Source: Bacteroidota bacterium
GTDB lineage: Bacteria > Bacteroidota > Bacteroidia > Chitinophagales > Chitinophagaceae
DNA: 64,000 nucleotides
Assembly: GCA_029555415.1 (NCBI GenBank)
Contig: JAKPSI010000018.1
Coordinates: forward strand, 62,001-126,000
Reading direction: 5' to 3'
In this document: positions 24,754-32,903 of the stretch, in pieces
Layout: each line of letters begins with the position of its first letter
How positions within the stretch are numbered: the first letter of the stretch is position 1
The notes under the pieces: model-generated
Database searches by the model: none
Seen by the model: the letters and a program-made list of their open reading frames with translations, nothing else
What the model was told of the DNA's origin: nothing
Program-made: the position numbers and the translations under genes

Positions 24754-25443
24754 TCAGATCTTCAGGTAATTCATGAGATTATCGTAATTGGTGCGCAGTT
24801 CATTGACATAAAGTTCTTCGCCAAAGAAATATTTCACCGTGTATTCGTAACGCTGGAATGTGGCTACAATATCGGACACTTCCGGTTTGTTGATGCGGAG
24901 GGTCACCTGCATCAGGCCGGTATCGGCATCCGGAGCAGAGGTATTGAGCTGTGTGATCTGTGCATCGTTGGTCTCAACGATCTTACTGATCTCACTGAAG
25001 GAATACTGATTGCTTTCGAGTTCCAGCACGATGAGCCCGCCGGGTTCATTGAGGCTCATGAATTCTGCCGCTTTCTTCAGCAGGTCATTGTAGGTAAAAG
25101 TGCCAAGCAGTTCATTTTCCGCATTCACAACGGGCACAATACTGAGGCCGTTATCGGCAGCAACCTGTAAGGCTTTCAGGAAATGTTCATCATTCTTAAC
25201 GGAAGCGAAGCCCAGGACCTGGGTCAGTTCGGAAAGCGGGGTATTGTCGTTTTCAGCCTGCAGGAGGTCGTCTTCGCTGACGATGCCGACATATTTATCC
25301 CCTTCAACAACGGGGAGGTGGGTGACGTGGTTATCATTCATCATCTGCAGGGCCTGGTAAACCTTGTCCTGTAAATGAAGTGACGGTATACTCTGAGATG
25401 TGATCTCTCCGGTTAACATGGATAGCGGCTTTGTTTGGATCAA
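24754..25443 (-). CDS. CBS-pair protein with C-terminal ACT-like domain
   Basis: A 229-residue cytosolic protein. Two CBS motifs occupy about 10-125 (VYQALQMMNDNHVTHLPVVEGDKYVGIVSEDDLL and FLKALQVAADNGLSIVPVVNAENELLGTFTYNDLL). They are followed by an ACT-like beta-alpha region (GLIVLELESNQYSFSEISKIVETNDAQI). It probably senses an adenine nucleotide, possibly regulating neighbours such as NAD kinase; that link is inferred from position. The internal ATG at 25419 (MLTGEITSQ) may be the real start. It lies 11 bp after the hydrolase gene. Confidence 0.85.
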   Translation of the reverse strand: MIQTKPLSMLTGEITSQSIPSLHLQDKVYQALQMMNDNHVTHLPVVEGDKYVGIVSEDDLLQAENDNTPLSELTQVLGFASVKNDEHFLKALQVAADNGLSIVPVVNAENELLGTFTYNDLLKKAAEFMSLNEPGGLIVLELESNQYSFSEISKIVETNDAQITQLNTSAPDADTGLMQVTLRINKPEVSDIVATFQRYEYTVKYFFGEELYVNELRTNYDNLMNYLKI

Positions 25444-25454
25444 GACCTCAATGA

Positions 25455-26231
25455 TCAGGCAACTGTTGCAGGCGCACTGAGTTTTTTCAAAAATTTATGC
25501 AGGATGCTGTTGAACTCATCGGGTACTTCCATCATCGGGGCATGTCCGCACTTGTCGATGAAATACAGCTCACTGTTAGGGATCAGTTTATTGAACTCAC
25601 GTGCCACAAACGGTGGTGTGATCGTGTCGTTGTTCCCCCATATCAATAACGTCGGTAATTTGATCTGATTGAGTTCTTCCCCTAAATTATTCCGGATCGC
25701 GCTCTTGGCCAGGGCTATTATCTTAATGGCTTTCAGGCGGTTATTGGTGATACTGTACACTTCGTCCACCAGTTCTTCCGTAGCCGTTTTGGGATCATAG
25801 AAGGTCAGTTCGGTCTTTTTGCGGATATATTCACGGTCGCCGCGTTTGGGGTAACTGTCGCCCATTCCGTTCTCAAACAGGCCGGAACTGCCGGTCAGAA
25901 TGAGTGACCTGATCCTTTCGGGATGTTTGATCGTATGCACCAGTGCCACGTGTCCGCCCAGTGAATTACCGAGCAGGTGTACCTGCTGCATGTCTTTTGC
26001 TTCCAGGAAACGGTGAACGAATTTCGCGAGTCCGCTAACGGAGGTATGGAGGATATCCATTTCCAGTAATGGCAGCAGCGGGACGATGACCTTGTTATGG
26101 TGACGGAAATATTCGATCAGGTGTGCAAAATTGCTCATCGCACCGAACAGGCCGTGAAGCAGAACCAAAGGTTCCCCCTCACCCTCTTCCAGGTACCTGA
26201 ACTTATCGAGTTGTTTTATTTCGTAATCCAT
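25455..26231 (-). CDS. Alpha/beta hydrolase
   Basis: A 258-residue alpha/beta hydrolase. The oxyanion region is LLHGLFGAMSNF, the nucleophile elbow GNSLGGH carries the serine (about residue 89), the acid is in LPTLLIWGNNDTITP, and the histidine in CGHAPMMEVPDEF. No signal peptide. The substrate is unknown. It heads the leftward CBS - TamA-like - nadK block with 11-bp spacing. A -7 element lies at 26336-26343. Confidence 0.9.
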   Translation of the reverse strand: MDYEIKQLDKFRYLEEGEGEPLVLLHGLFGAMSNFAHLIEYFRHHNKVIVPLLPLLEMDILHTSVSGLAKFVHRFLEAKDMQQVHLLGNSLGGHVALVHTIKHPERIRSLILTGSSGLFENGMGDSYPKRGDREYIRKKTELTFYDPKTATEELVDEVYSITNNRLKAIKIIALAKSAIRNNLGEELNQIKLPTLLIWGNNDTITPPFVAREFNKLIPNSELYFIDKCGHAPMMEVPDEFNSILHKFLKKLSAPATVA

Positions 26232-26335
26232 TTGCAGTCAGTTCAAAACTATCTCTACATTATCCGGGACTAAAATAATCGTTTTAGCTCAATAAATCAG
26301 CGTTTTGCCAGATTATCAGAGCCCCACCTTCCGGG

Positions 26336-26343
26336 CAAATATA
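26336..26343 (-). promoter_or_regulatory. Predicted -7 element of the hydrolase/nadK block
   Basis: TATATTTG on the minus strand, an exact TAnnTTTG match, giving a leader of about 100 nt before the alpha/beta hydrolase. Confidence 0.5.
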
Positions 26344-26401
26344 GGGGCTGGAAACCTGATTTAATAAAGTTGTTTCCGGGATCATGAAAACTACCCTTTT
26401 T

Positions 26402-27616
26402 TTATCTTCCGTACAATGATCTCAGGTAGGCGCGCTGAATGGGCCGGAACGCGGTGATCATCAGTAAGGTCAGGACCGCCAGCCATGCCAGGACCGTATT
26501 GGCCGGGAACAGGGTTCCGATGGCGGTCAATACCACCAGCGCTCTGGCGAATTCCAGATAGAATATCCAGCGGCGTTGATCCAGGATGGCTCCGCTGTTG
26601 ACAAGACTGATGAGGATGAATACCGACATCAGCGCGAGTTGTGTCCCCGTCAGGTAATGTGAAAAAAGTGTAAGCAGAAACAGCAGGACGATGGAGAATA
26701 TCGTTTGAGTGGTCACATACTGACGCATGGCCAGTGTTGGCTTGTTCTCTTTTTTAACGTTCAGGAATTTTCTTTCCAGCGCGGGTCTTACGCGCGGATC
26801 CAGATCATCGGGGCGACCGAAGATCACTTTCCATTTGGCTTTGAATCCTTTCGCTCTTTTGAAAGCAAGGACCATTTCCAGCGGAAAATGAAAATGCTGC
26901 CAGAGGAAGCTGTGGCTTTTCAGCGGAGAGGTCAATCCGTACACCGGCTTCACATCTTCTTTTTCCGCGGCGAACGTACCGAATAGTTTATCCCAGATGA
27001 TGAGCATGTCGCCATAGTTCTTGTCGAGGTACTCTGGATTGGATGCATGATGCACACCATGATGTGTAGGTGTAACAATGATATACTCCAGCCAACCAAG
27101 TTTGCCGATGGTTTGTGTATGAGTGAAGAACGGATAGAGTCCGTGCACAAGCAGAAATGCCGCGACCATGTGGGCGGGAAAGCCGAACAGCGGAAGCGCG
27201 CACCAGAAAACACCGCGCAGGGCAGCCTGAAAAACGGTGATACGGGCTGAAGTGGTAAAGTTGAAATCCTCACTCTGATGATGCACCACATGCGCCGCCC
27301 AGCCGATATTGACAACATGACCGAAACGATGGTACCAGTACCATACAAAATCAGTTAACAGGAAGAGGCCGATCCAGGTAAGTGGTCCCGCCCCGATATG
27401 GAAAATGCCTGCATTTTTCTGTATGTAGTCGAAAATATAGAAGAAGGCCCCTGCAGTGAACACATCGGTGAGCCGCTCCGCGATACCCACATTGAGGTTG
27501 GCTACGGATTCCGCGTACTGGTAAAGATTCAGTCCTTTTTTACGGGCAATGAGGTACTCAAGGCCGATGAAGAACAGGAAGAATGGCACGGCAAATGCGA
27601 GCAGATTATAATGCAT
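26402..27616 (-). CDS. Sterol desaturase / fatty acid hydroxylase family protein
   Basis: A 404-residue membrane di-iron protein. The histidine boxes are HRFGH (near 116), HVVHHQSEDFN (near 133-140) and THHGVHHASNPEY (near 186-195). The N-terminal half has four to five membrane helices. An additional C-terminal region with four helices (residues about 300-400, TIFSIVLLFLLTLFSHYLTG onward) is longer than in minimal hydroxylases. It probably hydroxylates or desaturates a lipid such as an alkylglycerol or sphingolipid precursor. It has its own gap on both sides. Confidence 0.85.
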   Translation of the reverse strand: MHYNLLAFAVPFFLFFIGLEYLIARKKGLNLYQYAESVANLNVGIAERLTDVFTAGAFFYIFDYIQKNAGIFHIGAGPLTWIGLFLLTDFVWYWYHRFGHVVNIGWAAHVVHHQSEDFNFTTSARITVFQAALRGVFWCALPLFGFPAHMVAAFLLVHGLYPFFTHTQTIGKLGWLEYIIVTPTHHGVHHASNPEYLDKNYGDMLIIWDKLFGTFAAEKEDVKPVYGLTSPLKSHSFLWQHFHFPLEMVLAFKRAKGFKAKWKVIFGRPDDLDPRVRPALERKFLNVKKENKPTLAMRQYVTTQTIFSIVLLFLLTLFSHYLTGTQLALMSVFILISLVNSGAILDQRRWIFYLEFARALVVLTAIGTLFPANTVLAWLAVLTLLMITAFRPIQRAYLRSLYGR

Positions 27617-27702
27617 AGGCGGTGTTTTTAGTCCACTAAAATAGTAGACTTTAACGGTACGAAAATAAGGAATTCTGTTAAAAGGCCAAAAATGAGCGTG
27701 GG

Positions 27703-28254
27703 TCAGGGTTTGGGGGTAGGTTCGATGGAGTCGGAAACGCCGCCGAAGAATGTTTCCAGTTCCTTGAATGTGTCTTTAAAGACGGGGATGGCATAGCCGA
27801 TCGCGCTGATCGCTTTGGGACCGATCGGGGCCACGTAGGGATAAGCAACTGACTTCTCTTTCACATCCGGTTGCAGCCACTTGAGTTGTTCGGCATAAAA
27901 TATGGCGACACTGGCGATACCGAGATAGATCAGGATGTAGAAAACGATACCACCTATCCGGTTCACCCAGCCCAGCATGGCCAGTTCCACCGTTTTTTCC
28001 AGTGCTTTGGCGCCGATGCGGACCAGCAGCAGGACAGCGATGAACACGACGATGAAAGAAAGTACGGGCAACCAGTGTTCGGAGACCTTGACCGTACCGC
28101 CGATCTGTTTAGCTACTACTGCTGATAATTTGGTGGCGGCAGCCAAACCCACGAAGATGGCAACAAACGAGAACAGGCCTACGATGAGGCCTTTTGTGAA
28201 TCCTTTGTAGATGGCAAGGATCAGGAGTGCGAGTATGATAATGTCTAAAAACAA
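27703..28254 (-). CDS. CvpA family membrane protein
   Basis: A 183-residue inner-membrane protein with four helices. The opening FLDIIILALLILAIYKGFTKGLIVGLFSFVAIFVGLAAATKL and the block VLSFIVVFIAVLLLVRIGAKALEKTVELAMLGWVNRIGG are the CvpA signature. CvpA relatives affect colicin V export, purF expression and envelope stress; the precise job here is unknown. The C-terminal tail (GVSDSIEPTPKP) is short and soluble. yqeY lies upstream. Confidence 0.88.
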   Translation of the reverse strand: MFLDIIILALLILAIYKGFTKGLIVGLFSFVAIFVGLAAATKLSAVVAKQIGGTVKVSEHWLPVLSFIVVFIAVLLLVRIGAKALEKTVELAMLGWVNRIGGIVFYILIYLGIASVAIFYAEQLKWLQPDVKEKSVAYPYVAPIGPKAISAIGYAIPVFKDTFKELETFFGGVSDSIEPTPKP

Positions 28255-28296
28255 AATCAGTTTACCTTTTTACTGTTCGTTCCTTGGAACCCTCTG

Positions 28297-28318
28297 GCAG
28301 CTATTAGCTAATAGCTGC
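28297..28318. repeat. Perfect 22-bp palindrome (AGCTAATAGC word)
   Basis: GCAGCTATTAG followed by CTAATAGCTGC is a perfect palindrome between cvpA and yqeY. It is made of the AGCTAATAGC word that also appears at 32953-32972. It could be a cruciform or a short hairpin in the intercistronic RNA; no T-tract follows. Confidence 0.6.
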
Positions 28319-28357
28319 TAGTTCATTCTAAAATACGCTTGAGTTACCCGGTGACTT

Positions 28358-28810
28358 TTATTTATTCAATAACTCTTTTACAAGCCCGGAAATTGTCTTA
28401 CCATCCGCTTTTCCGGCCAATTGTTTGGTGGCGGCACCCATGACCTTGCCCATATCGGCGGGTGATGAAGCACCGGTAGCAGTAATGATCTCAGCGATCA
28501 CCACTTTGATCTCATCGGCGGACATTTGTTTCGGCAGGAATTTCTCGATCACTTCGATCTCTTCTTTTTCCTTGATGGCGAGGTCGGGACGGTTCTGCGT
28601 TTCATAGATCTCCAATGAGTCCTTGCGCGACTTCACCAGCTTCTGCAGCAGTTTGATCTCATCTTCTTCCTTCAGTTCACCACCGGCACCTTCTGAGGTT
28701 TTAGCCAGCAATATCGCGGCTTTGATGGCACGCAGGCTGCGCAGGGCTTTTTCATCCTTTGCCAGCATTGCGGTTTTGAGTTCGGTCATGATCTGTTGTT
28801 CGAGAGCCAT
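28358..28810 (-). CDS. yqeY: GatB/YqeY domain protein
   Basis: A 150-residue YqeY family protein, a helical domain related to the tail of GatB, the amidotransferase subunit. Features are MTELKTAMLAKDEKALRSLRAIKAAI, the lysine-rich middle EDEIKLLQKLVKSRKDSLEIYE, and FLPKQMSADEI plus GKVMGAATKQLAGKADGKTIS at the end. It may bind tRNA; function in bacteria is not settled. TTGAATT-type word repeats lie directly before its start. Confidence 0.9.
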   Translation of the reverse strand: MALEQQIMTELKTAMLAKDEKALRSLRAIKAAILLAKTSEGAGGELKEEDEIKLLQKLVKSRKDSLEIYETQNRPDLAIKEKEEIEVIEKFLPKQMSADEIKVVIAEIITATGASSPADMGKVMGAATKQLAGKADGKTISGLVKELLNK

Positions 28811-28849
28811 ATTTAAAATTTTGAATTTTAAATTTTGAGTTTTGAATTA
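28811..28849. repeat. TTGAATT word repeat before yqeY
   Basis: Three degenerate TTTTGAATT words occupy the position where the yqeY promoter and leader should be. Same family as 10771-10916, 36181-36205 and 49573-49606. Confidence 0.5.
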
Positions 28850-28900
28850 GTGGTTGATAGTTCGGAATTACCTATACGCTTCGCAAATAATGACATTCCC

Positions 28901-28947
28901 AAATTCTCCATTATCAATTATCCATTTTCCATTTTCCATTACTATCA
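28901..28947. repeat. CCATTATC/CCATTTTC word repeat after gldC
   Basis: Five degenerate words of the CCATTATCAATTATCC type end at the gldC stop. On the minus strand they read GGATAATTGATAATGG. This family recurs at 32903-32935, 34352-34375, 36220-36253 and 48509-48540. Confidence 0.5.
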
Positions 28948-29295
28948 ATCTGCTTTATTCTCCGCCAGTTGTTTCGCCCTGAACTTCACCAGGAAGTCTT
29001 TCGCGAATGTCTTCATTTCATCTACCAGTTCGGCGTGATTGGTGGCGCGGCCATAAGTATCGGCCATGGTCATCATGGTCTGGTAAAAGAAGTCCGCCAT
29101 TTCATCCACCATCATGTCCTTGGTCCAGAGGTCGATGCGGAGTGCGGCCTTTTCAGCGCCGTCCCAGAAGGCAAGCATGAGTGCTTTCGCTTTCTGTGAC
29201 TGATCCGCACCGGTATCGGATGCCTGCCAGATGATGGTTTCGGGTATCTTGTTATCGTCCATCAGGACGTCGATGGTTATTGTTGATTTGTTCAT
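28945..29295 (-). CDS. gldC: Gliding motility protein GldC
   Basis: A 116-residue protein matching GldC, a Bacteroidota protein needed for efficient gliding and linked to the T9SS motor. It begins STITIDVLMDDNKIPETIIWQASD and continues with KALMLAFWDGAEKAALRIDLWTKDMMVDEMADFFYQTMMTMADTYGRAT, the conserved core. No signal peptide is visible. The ATG at 29295 is supported by the -7 element at 29320-29327; the longer frame to 29370 overlaps a word repeat. Confidence 0.92.
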   Translation of the reverse strand: MNKSTITIDVLMDDNKIPETIIWQASDTGADQSQKAKALMLAFWDGAEKAALRIDLWTKDMMVDEMADFFYQTMMTMADTYGRATNHAELVDEMKTFAKDFLVKFRAKQLAENKAD

Positions 29296-29319
29296 GTTGT
29301 TGCGGGTGAAAATGAAAGG

Positions 29320-29327
29320 CAAAGGTA
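29320..29327 (-). promoter_or_regulatory. Predicted -7 element of gldC
   Basis: TACCTTTG on the minus strand, an exact TAnnTTTG match, 25 bp before the gldC start. Confidence 0.5.
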
Positions 29328-29339
29328 AGGAGGGAAGGG

Positions 29340-29371
29340 AAAGCTGCAAGTTGAAAGCTAAAAGCTTCAAG
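29340..29371. repeat. AAGCT word repeat, left copy
   Basis: AAAGCTGCAAGTTGAAAGC and TAAAAGCTTCAAG are degenerate AAGCT(N) words. They are inverted relative to the array at 29448-29480, with about 76 bp between. Confidence 0.45.
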
Positions 29372-29447
29372 GGGGTACTAAAACAATTTTTCTGATATTG
29401 AGTATAGTTTCTAAATGAGCTCCGGTAACTTCCGGCGAAAGGGATCT

Positions 29448-29480
29448 GCTTGCAGCTTACAGCTTATAGCTTGCCGCTTT
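29448..29480. repeat. AGCTT word repeat, right copy, entering a coding region
   Basis: GCTTGCAGCTTACAGCTTA then TAGCTTGCCGC: four AGCTT words. The array covers the last codons of the glycosyltransferase (stop at 29457), so the repeat encodes its C-terminal residues AASYKL. Confidence 0.5.
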
Positions 29481-30590
29481 CTCCACACATCCCCACAACA
29501 ACTCCGCAGTCCGGTCCCAGCTGTACAGCTTCACCCTTTCCTTCCCGTTTTCGATCAGTTTACGGCGCAGGGTCTCATCCTTGTAGATGAGTTTCATTTT
29601 ATCGGCGATATCTTCAAAATTGCTGCTGTCGGCATACAGGGCCGCTTCCGCAGCGATCTCTTCCATAGCGCTGCCGCGGGTGGTGATGGCAGGTACTTCT
29701 GTTCGCATGGCTTCAAGTACCGGTACGCCGAATCCTTCAAAAAGTGAAGGATAGACCAGGCACCAGGTGGCGGCGGTGAGACCTGCAATTTCTTTTTCCG
29801 GCAGGTAACCGGTCAGCACCACATCATCCCGGTACTTATATAAGGAAAGATCTTTTCTGAATGCTTCAGACTTCCAGGCCAGTCGACCGGCGATCACCAG
29901 TTTCATGGAACTCTGCTGCCTTTTTTTGAAAACAGAAAATGCCTTGAGCAGTGATCGGAGATTTTTGCGCGGGTGAACGGAACCAACGTAGAGGAAGTAT
30001 TCTTTCCCTTGCGTATACTTTTCTTTTACCTCATTCTTCTGCTGATCATCAAGCGGCACAAAAACATCCTTTACCGCGCTGTATACCACATCGATCTTAT
30101 TTTCGGGTATACGGTACTGTTGGATGATATCATTCTTCGTGAATTGCGATACGGTAGCGACCGCAGCCGCTTTAGCCAGGAATTTCGGGGTATTCCTTTT
30201 ATAGTAAGATAGTTGCGAACGGCTGATCCCTTCTGGAAAATGCAGATAAGCCAGATCGTGTACCACCAGGCATTGCGGCACTTTGGTACGGAGTGAACAG
30301 AAGCCGTCACAGGACAGGAAAACATCCGCTTTGAATTTCTTCAGCAGGGAGGGCACCCTAACATCATACCACCATTTCCACAGCAAGGGGTGCCGGGCGG
30401 GCGGGCCGGTCACGGCCACTTGTACATTGGAATTCCATTGAAATGCGGGATCCACGGGCCGGTCGAAGATCAGCAGGAACGTGTGTTCCGGGTGATTTTC
30501 CGTGATACGTGTGATGGTTTCGTACAGAAAATACCCGTACCCTTCCAGGTAATCGCGCAGCAGGAATCTCGTATTAACAGCAATTCTCAT
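29457..30590 (-). CDS. Glycosyltransferase family 4
   Basis: A 377-residue GT-B fold glycosyltransferase. The N-terminal acceptor domain begins RIAVNTRFLLRDYLEGYGYFLYE. The C-terminal donor domain has EYFLYVGSVHPRKNLRSLLKAF, the retaining-GT4 motif SLFEGFGVPVLEAM (EX7E) and AEAALYADSSNFEDIADKM. It transfers a sugar, probably a mannose- or glucose-type residue, to a surface polysaccharide precursor. The ATG at 30590 gives the standard start; the longer frame to 30722 lies within the divergent promoter region. Confidence 0.88.
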   Translation of the reverse strand: MRIAVNTRFLLRDYLEGYGYFLYETITRITENHPEHTFLLIFDRPVDPAFQWNSNVQVAVTGPPARHPLLWKWWYDVRVPSLLKKFKADVFLSCDGFCSLRTKVPQCLVVHDLAYLHFPEGISRSQLSYYKRNTPKFLAKAAAVATVSQFTKNDIIQQYRIPENKIDVVYSAVKDVFVPLDDQQKNEVKEKYTQGKEYFLYVGSVHPRKNLRSLLKAFSVFKKRQQSSMKLVIAGRLAWKSEAFRKDLSLYKYRDDVVLTGYLPEKEIAGLTAATWCLVYPSLFEGFGVPVLEAMRTEVPAITTRGSAMEEIAAEAALYADSSNFEDIADKMKLIYKDETLRRKLIENGKERVKLYSWDRTAELLWGCVEKAASYKL

Positions 30591-30670
30591 CAGTAGCCGC
30601 AAAGGTACCGGCTTGACCTCAATCATCGTATCGTAAAATCCGGAACATGAATATTTGTTCACTGAAAAAT

Positions 30671-30764
30671 CACGTGGGGCCTGCACGTACTTTTTGTACG
30701 CGTGAGAACTCCTTCTTTCCACGCGTCATCCACAGTAAAGGTCAGCAGCGGGTTTACTGTGGAT
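30671..30764. repeat. Cluster of nested inverted repeats in a divergent promoter region
   Basis: Three inverted repeats lie together. CGTAC-TTTTT-GTACG is at 30686-30700. ACGCGTG (30698-30704) pairs with CACGCGT (30720-30726). ATCCACAGTAAA (30728-30739) pairs perfectly with TTTACTGTGGAT (30753-30764) across a 13-nt spacer. The site is between the divergent glycosyltransferase and T9SS genes. No T-tract follows, so an operator or structured leader is more likely than a terminator. Confidence 0.55.
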
Positions 30765-30871
30765 ATGCTTAAAACATCAGTTTGCAAATCGGTCAATAGT
30801 ACAATTGCAGGGCGACTGCAGTGCTATTAATTTTATATCTCATCCGTAATAGAAACCAAAACCGCGTTCCC

Positions 30872-32065
30872 ATGAAAAACAACTTTACCCTGAAATTATT
30901 TATGTTGTTCGTTATCTGTGTATCCGCGCGGTTCACAGCAAAAGCTCAATGCCCGGGCGGTACAAGTCCCGGGGGTGTTGCATTCGATACTACCGTTTCC
31001 ACGAGCAGTGGCAGTTACGCCACTACCTTCAGTTTTCCGAAGATCAATCCGATGAACAGCCAGGTGCGCTGTGTAAGGCTTTGTCTGACGATCACGGGTC
31101 GTGTCAGTATGTTCCTGGAGAACAATGTGAATGCATCCGCTAATTATAACATTTCATACAACAGGAAAGATTCCTTGCTGGGCCCGGGTCTGAACACCCC
31201 GCTCACCAATAACATCACGGTAGCATACGGGCCTTATCCGCTGGCCGCATCGGACGGCAATCCCTTATCCGGTCCCGATTTCGTGAGCATCGGTCCAGAT
31301 ACGGTCCTCCGTTCTGTTACGATCTGTAAAACGATCACGGACTCAGTTGACATTTCTCAATTCTACGGAACTGATTCCGTGACCTATACGTACAAGATCA
31401 AGGCGGGCGCTACTGTAACAGGAAGCGGAGACTATCTGTTCTCCGTTTCCACTTCAGGAACCGTACAATATCATCTGGAATATTGTTTGTGTAATCCGAT
31501 CTTCCTTCCGCTGCATGTATATGAGTTCTTTGCCAACCGCAAATCGGCCGGTCAGGCGGAACTGGGCTGGATGGGTGCCAACGATCCAACTGTTAATTAT
31601 CATTATGAAGTGGAGATGAGCCGCAATGGTCACAACTTCGTCAAAGTTGGCAATGTGGACCGCCATGAACTCATGGGCAACAGCGGCTACAGCTTTATTT
31701 ACAATAAACAGGCTTTAGAACCCGGCGGAACCTTTTTCTTCCGCATTAAACAGGTTTATTCAAGCGGATATTCACGTTTCAGTGATATAAGGACAGTTGA
31801 ACTGGATGCTGAACCCGGGGTAAAATTTAGTGTGTATCCCAACCCCTCTGACGGGAGGATTGGTATCAAATTTGATAACTATAATGGTACAAAGGCACTG
31901 GTACAGGTTTACGATACGAGGGGGCAGACAGTTGTGCAGAAGGAGATCAGTTCTCCGGCCTCATCATACCAGGTGATCGCTACGTTACAGAAAGGTGTGT
32001 ACTGGGTCAAACTGACGGATGTAACGACTAAGCAGTCCGGTGTCAATCAACTATTCATTAAATGA
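30872..32065 (+). CDS. T9SS type A sorting domain-containing secreted protein
   Basis: A 397-residue protein exported by Sec and then by the type IX system. The signal peptide ends near TAKA/QCPGG. The central part (about 30-215) is Ser/Thr-rich beta-sheet with paired cysteines, of a kind I do not recognise. A fibronectin-like module (AELGWMGANDPTVNYHYEVEMSRNGHNFVKVG) occupies about 230-315, and the sorting domain (FSVYPNPSDGRIGIKF ... GVYWVKL) about 320-397. It is probably cell-surface or released. A terminator lies at 32098. Confidence 0.85.
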   Translation: MKNNFTLKLFMLFVICVSARFTAKAQCPGGTSPGGVAFDTTVSTSSGSYATTFSFPKINPMNSQVRCVRLCLTITGRVSMFLENNVNASANYNISYNRKDSLLGPGLNTPLTNNITVAYGPYPLAASDGNPLSGPDFVSIGPDTVLRSVTICKTITDSVDISQFYGTDSVTYTYKIKAGATVTGSGDYLFSVSTSGTVQYHLEYCLCNPIFLPLHVYEFFANRKSAGQAELGWMGANDPTVNYHYEVEMSRNGHNFVKVGNVDRHELMGNSGYSFIYNKQALEPGGTFFFRIKQVYSSGYSRFSDIRTVELDAEPGVKFSVYPNPSDGRIGIKFDNYNGTKALVQVYDTRGQTVVQKEISSPASSYQVIATLQKGVYWVKLTDVTTKQSGVNQLFIK

Positions 32066-32097
32066 CCTCTTAGGTGGAAGAGGATGGTGGCTTGTAG

Positions 32098-32129
32098 AAG
32101 GGGACCAGGTTCGGGTCCCCTTTCTTTTT
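32098..32129 (+). terminator. Rho-independent terminator of the T9SS gene
   Basis: AAGGGGACC and GGGTCCCCTT with a six-base loop (AGGTTC), followed by TCTTTTT. Confidence 0.88.
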
Positions 32130-32210
32130 GCCCTTCTTTTGGGTCCTAAGGGCTTATTTCCTTTCCCCGGCAAACTTTATTACATTTACCGCCTGAAAGC
32201 AACCGAGAAT

Positions 32211-32903
32211 ATGGAATATAACACTACGCGCAATTACCTTACAATGCGTGAATACGGCCGTCATGTGCAGAAGATGATCGAGCACATCATGACCATTGAA
32301 GATACGGACCGCCGCCAGGCCAATGCCTACGCGGTGATCGAGCTGATGGGTTTCCTGAATCCGCACCTGAAGAATGTGGAGGATTTTCGTCATAAACTCT
32401 GGGATCACCTTTTCCTGATCTCCGATTTCAAACTGGAAGTAAGCTCTCCCTATCCGATCCCGACCCGTGAGACCCTGAAAGCAAGACCGAACCCACTTCC
32501 CTACCCCAAACGCTACCCGCGCCATTCTCACCTGGGTAAGAATCTGGAAGTGATCATCAAGAAAGCGCTGGCCGAAGAAAATCCCGATAAACGTTTAGGC
32601 TTCGCGAACGCGGTGGCTTACTACATGAAACTGGCTTATAACAACTGGCATAAAGAGATCGTACATGATGACGCGATCCAGCAGGAGCTGAGCGGCATCA
32701 CTGACGGACAACTGACCTTCACCAATACACCTTATGTGAAAGCCTTCCGCCCGCAAATGGAACTGCAACAGGGACGCAGCAGTGGCGGTGGCTATGGCAA
32801 ACAGCGCGGAAAATTCCAGCAACGCGGCGGACAAGGCGGCGGCGGCGGCAGAAGGGATAACAGAGGCGGCGGCGGCGGGAATTTCAAGAAGAAGCGATAT
32901 TAA
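32211..32903 (+). CDS. DUF4290 protein with RGG-like Gly/Arg-rich tail
   Basis: A 230-residue protein of the Bacteroidota-specific DUF4290 family. The conserved domain spans about 1-180 (NYLTMREYGRHVQKMIEHIMTIEDTDRRQANAYAVIELMGFLNPHLK; KLWDHLFLISDF; YPKRYPRHSHLGKNLE). The last about 45 residues are low-complexity Gly/Arg/Gln/Lys with RGG boxes, suggestive of RNA binding. Function unknown. The ATG at 32211 starts at the family N-terminus; the frame upstream overlaps the T9SS gene. It is followed by a terminator and murA. Confidence 0.9.
   Translation: MEYNTTRNYLTMREYGRHVQKMIEHIMTIEDTDRRQANAYAVIELMGFLNPHLKNVEDFRHKLWDHLFLISDFKLEVSSPYPIPTRETLKARPNPLPYPKRYPRHSHLGKNLEVIIKKALAEENPDKRLGFANAVAYYMKLAYNNWHKEIVHDDAIQQELSGITDGQLTFTNTPYVKAFRPQMELQQGRSSGGGYGKQRGKFQQRGGQGGGGGRRDNRGGGGGNFKKKRY

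Noticed and set aside
26318-26352. GCCCC/GGGGC pairing near the sterol desaturase stop as a terminator
   Set aside because: The loop would be about 17 nt and no T-tract follows; the segment fits better as the promoter region of the hydrolase block.
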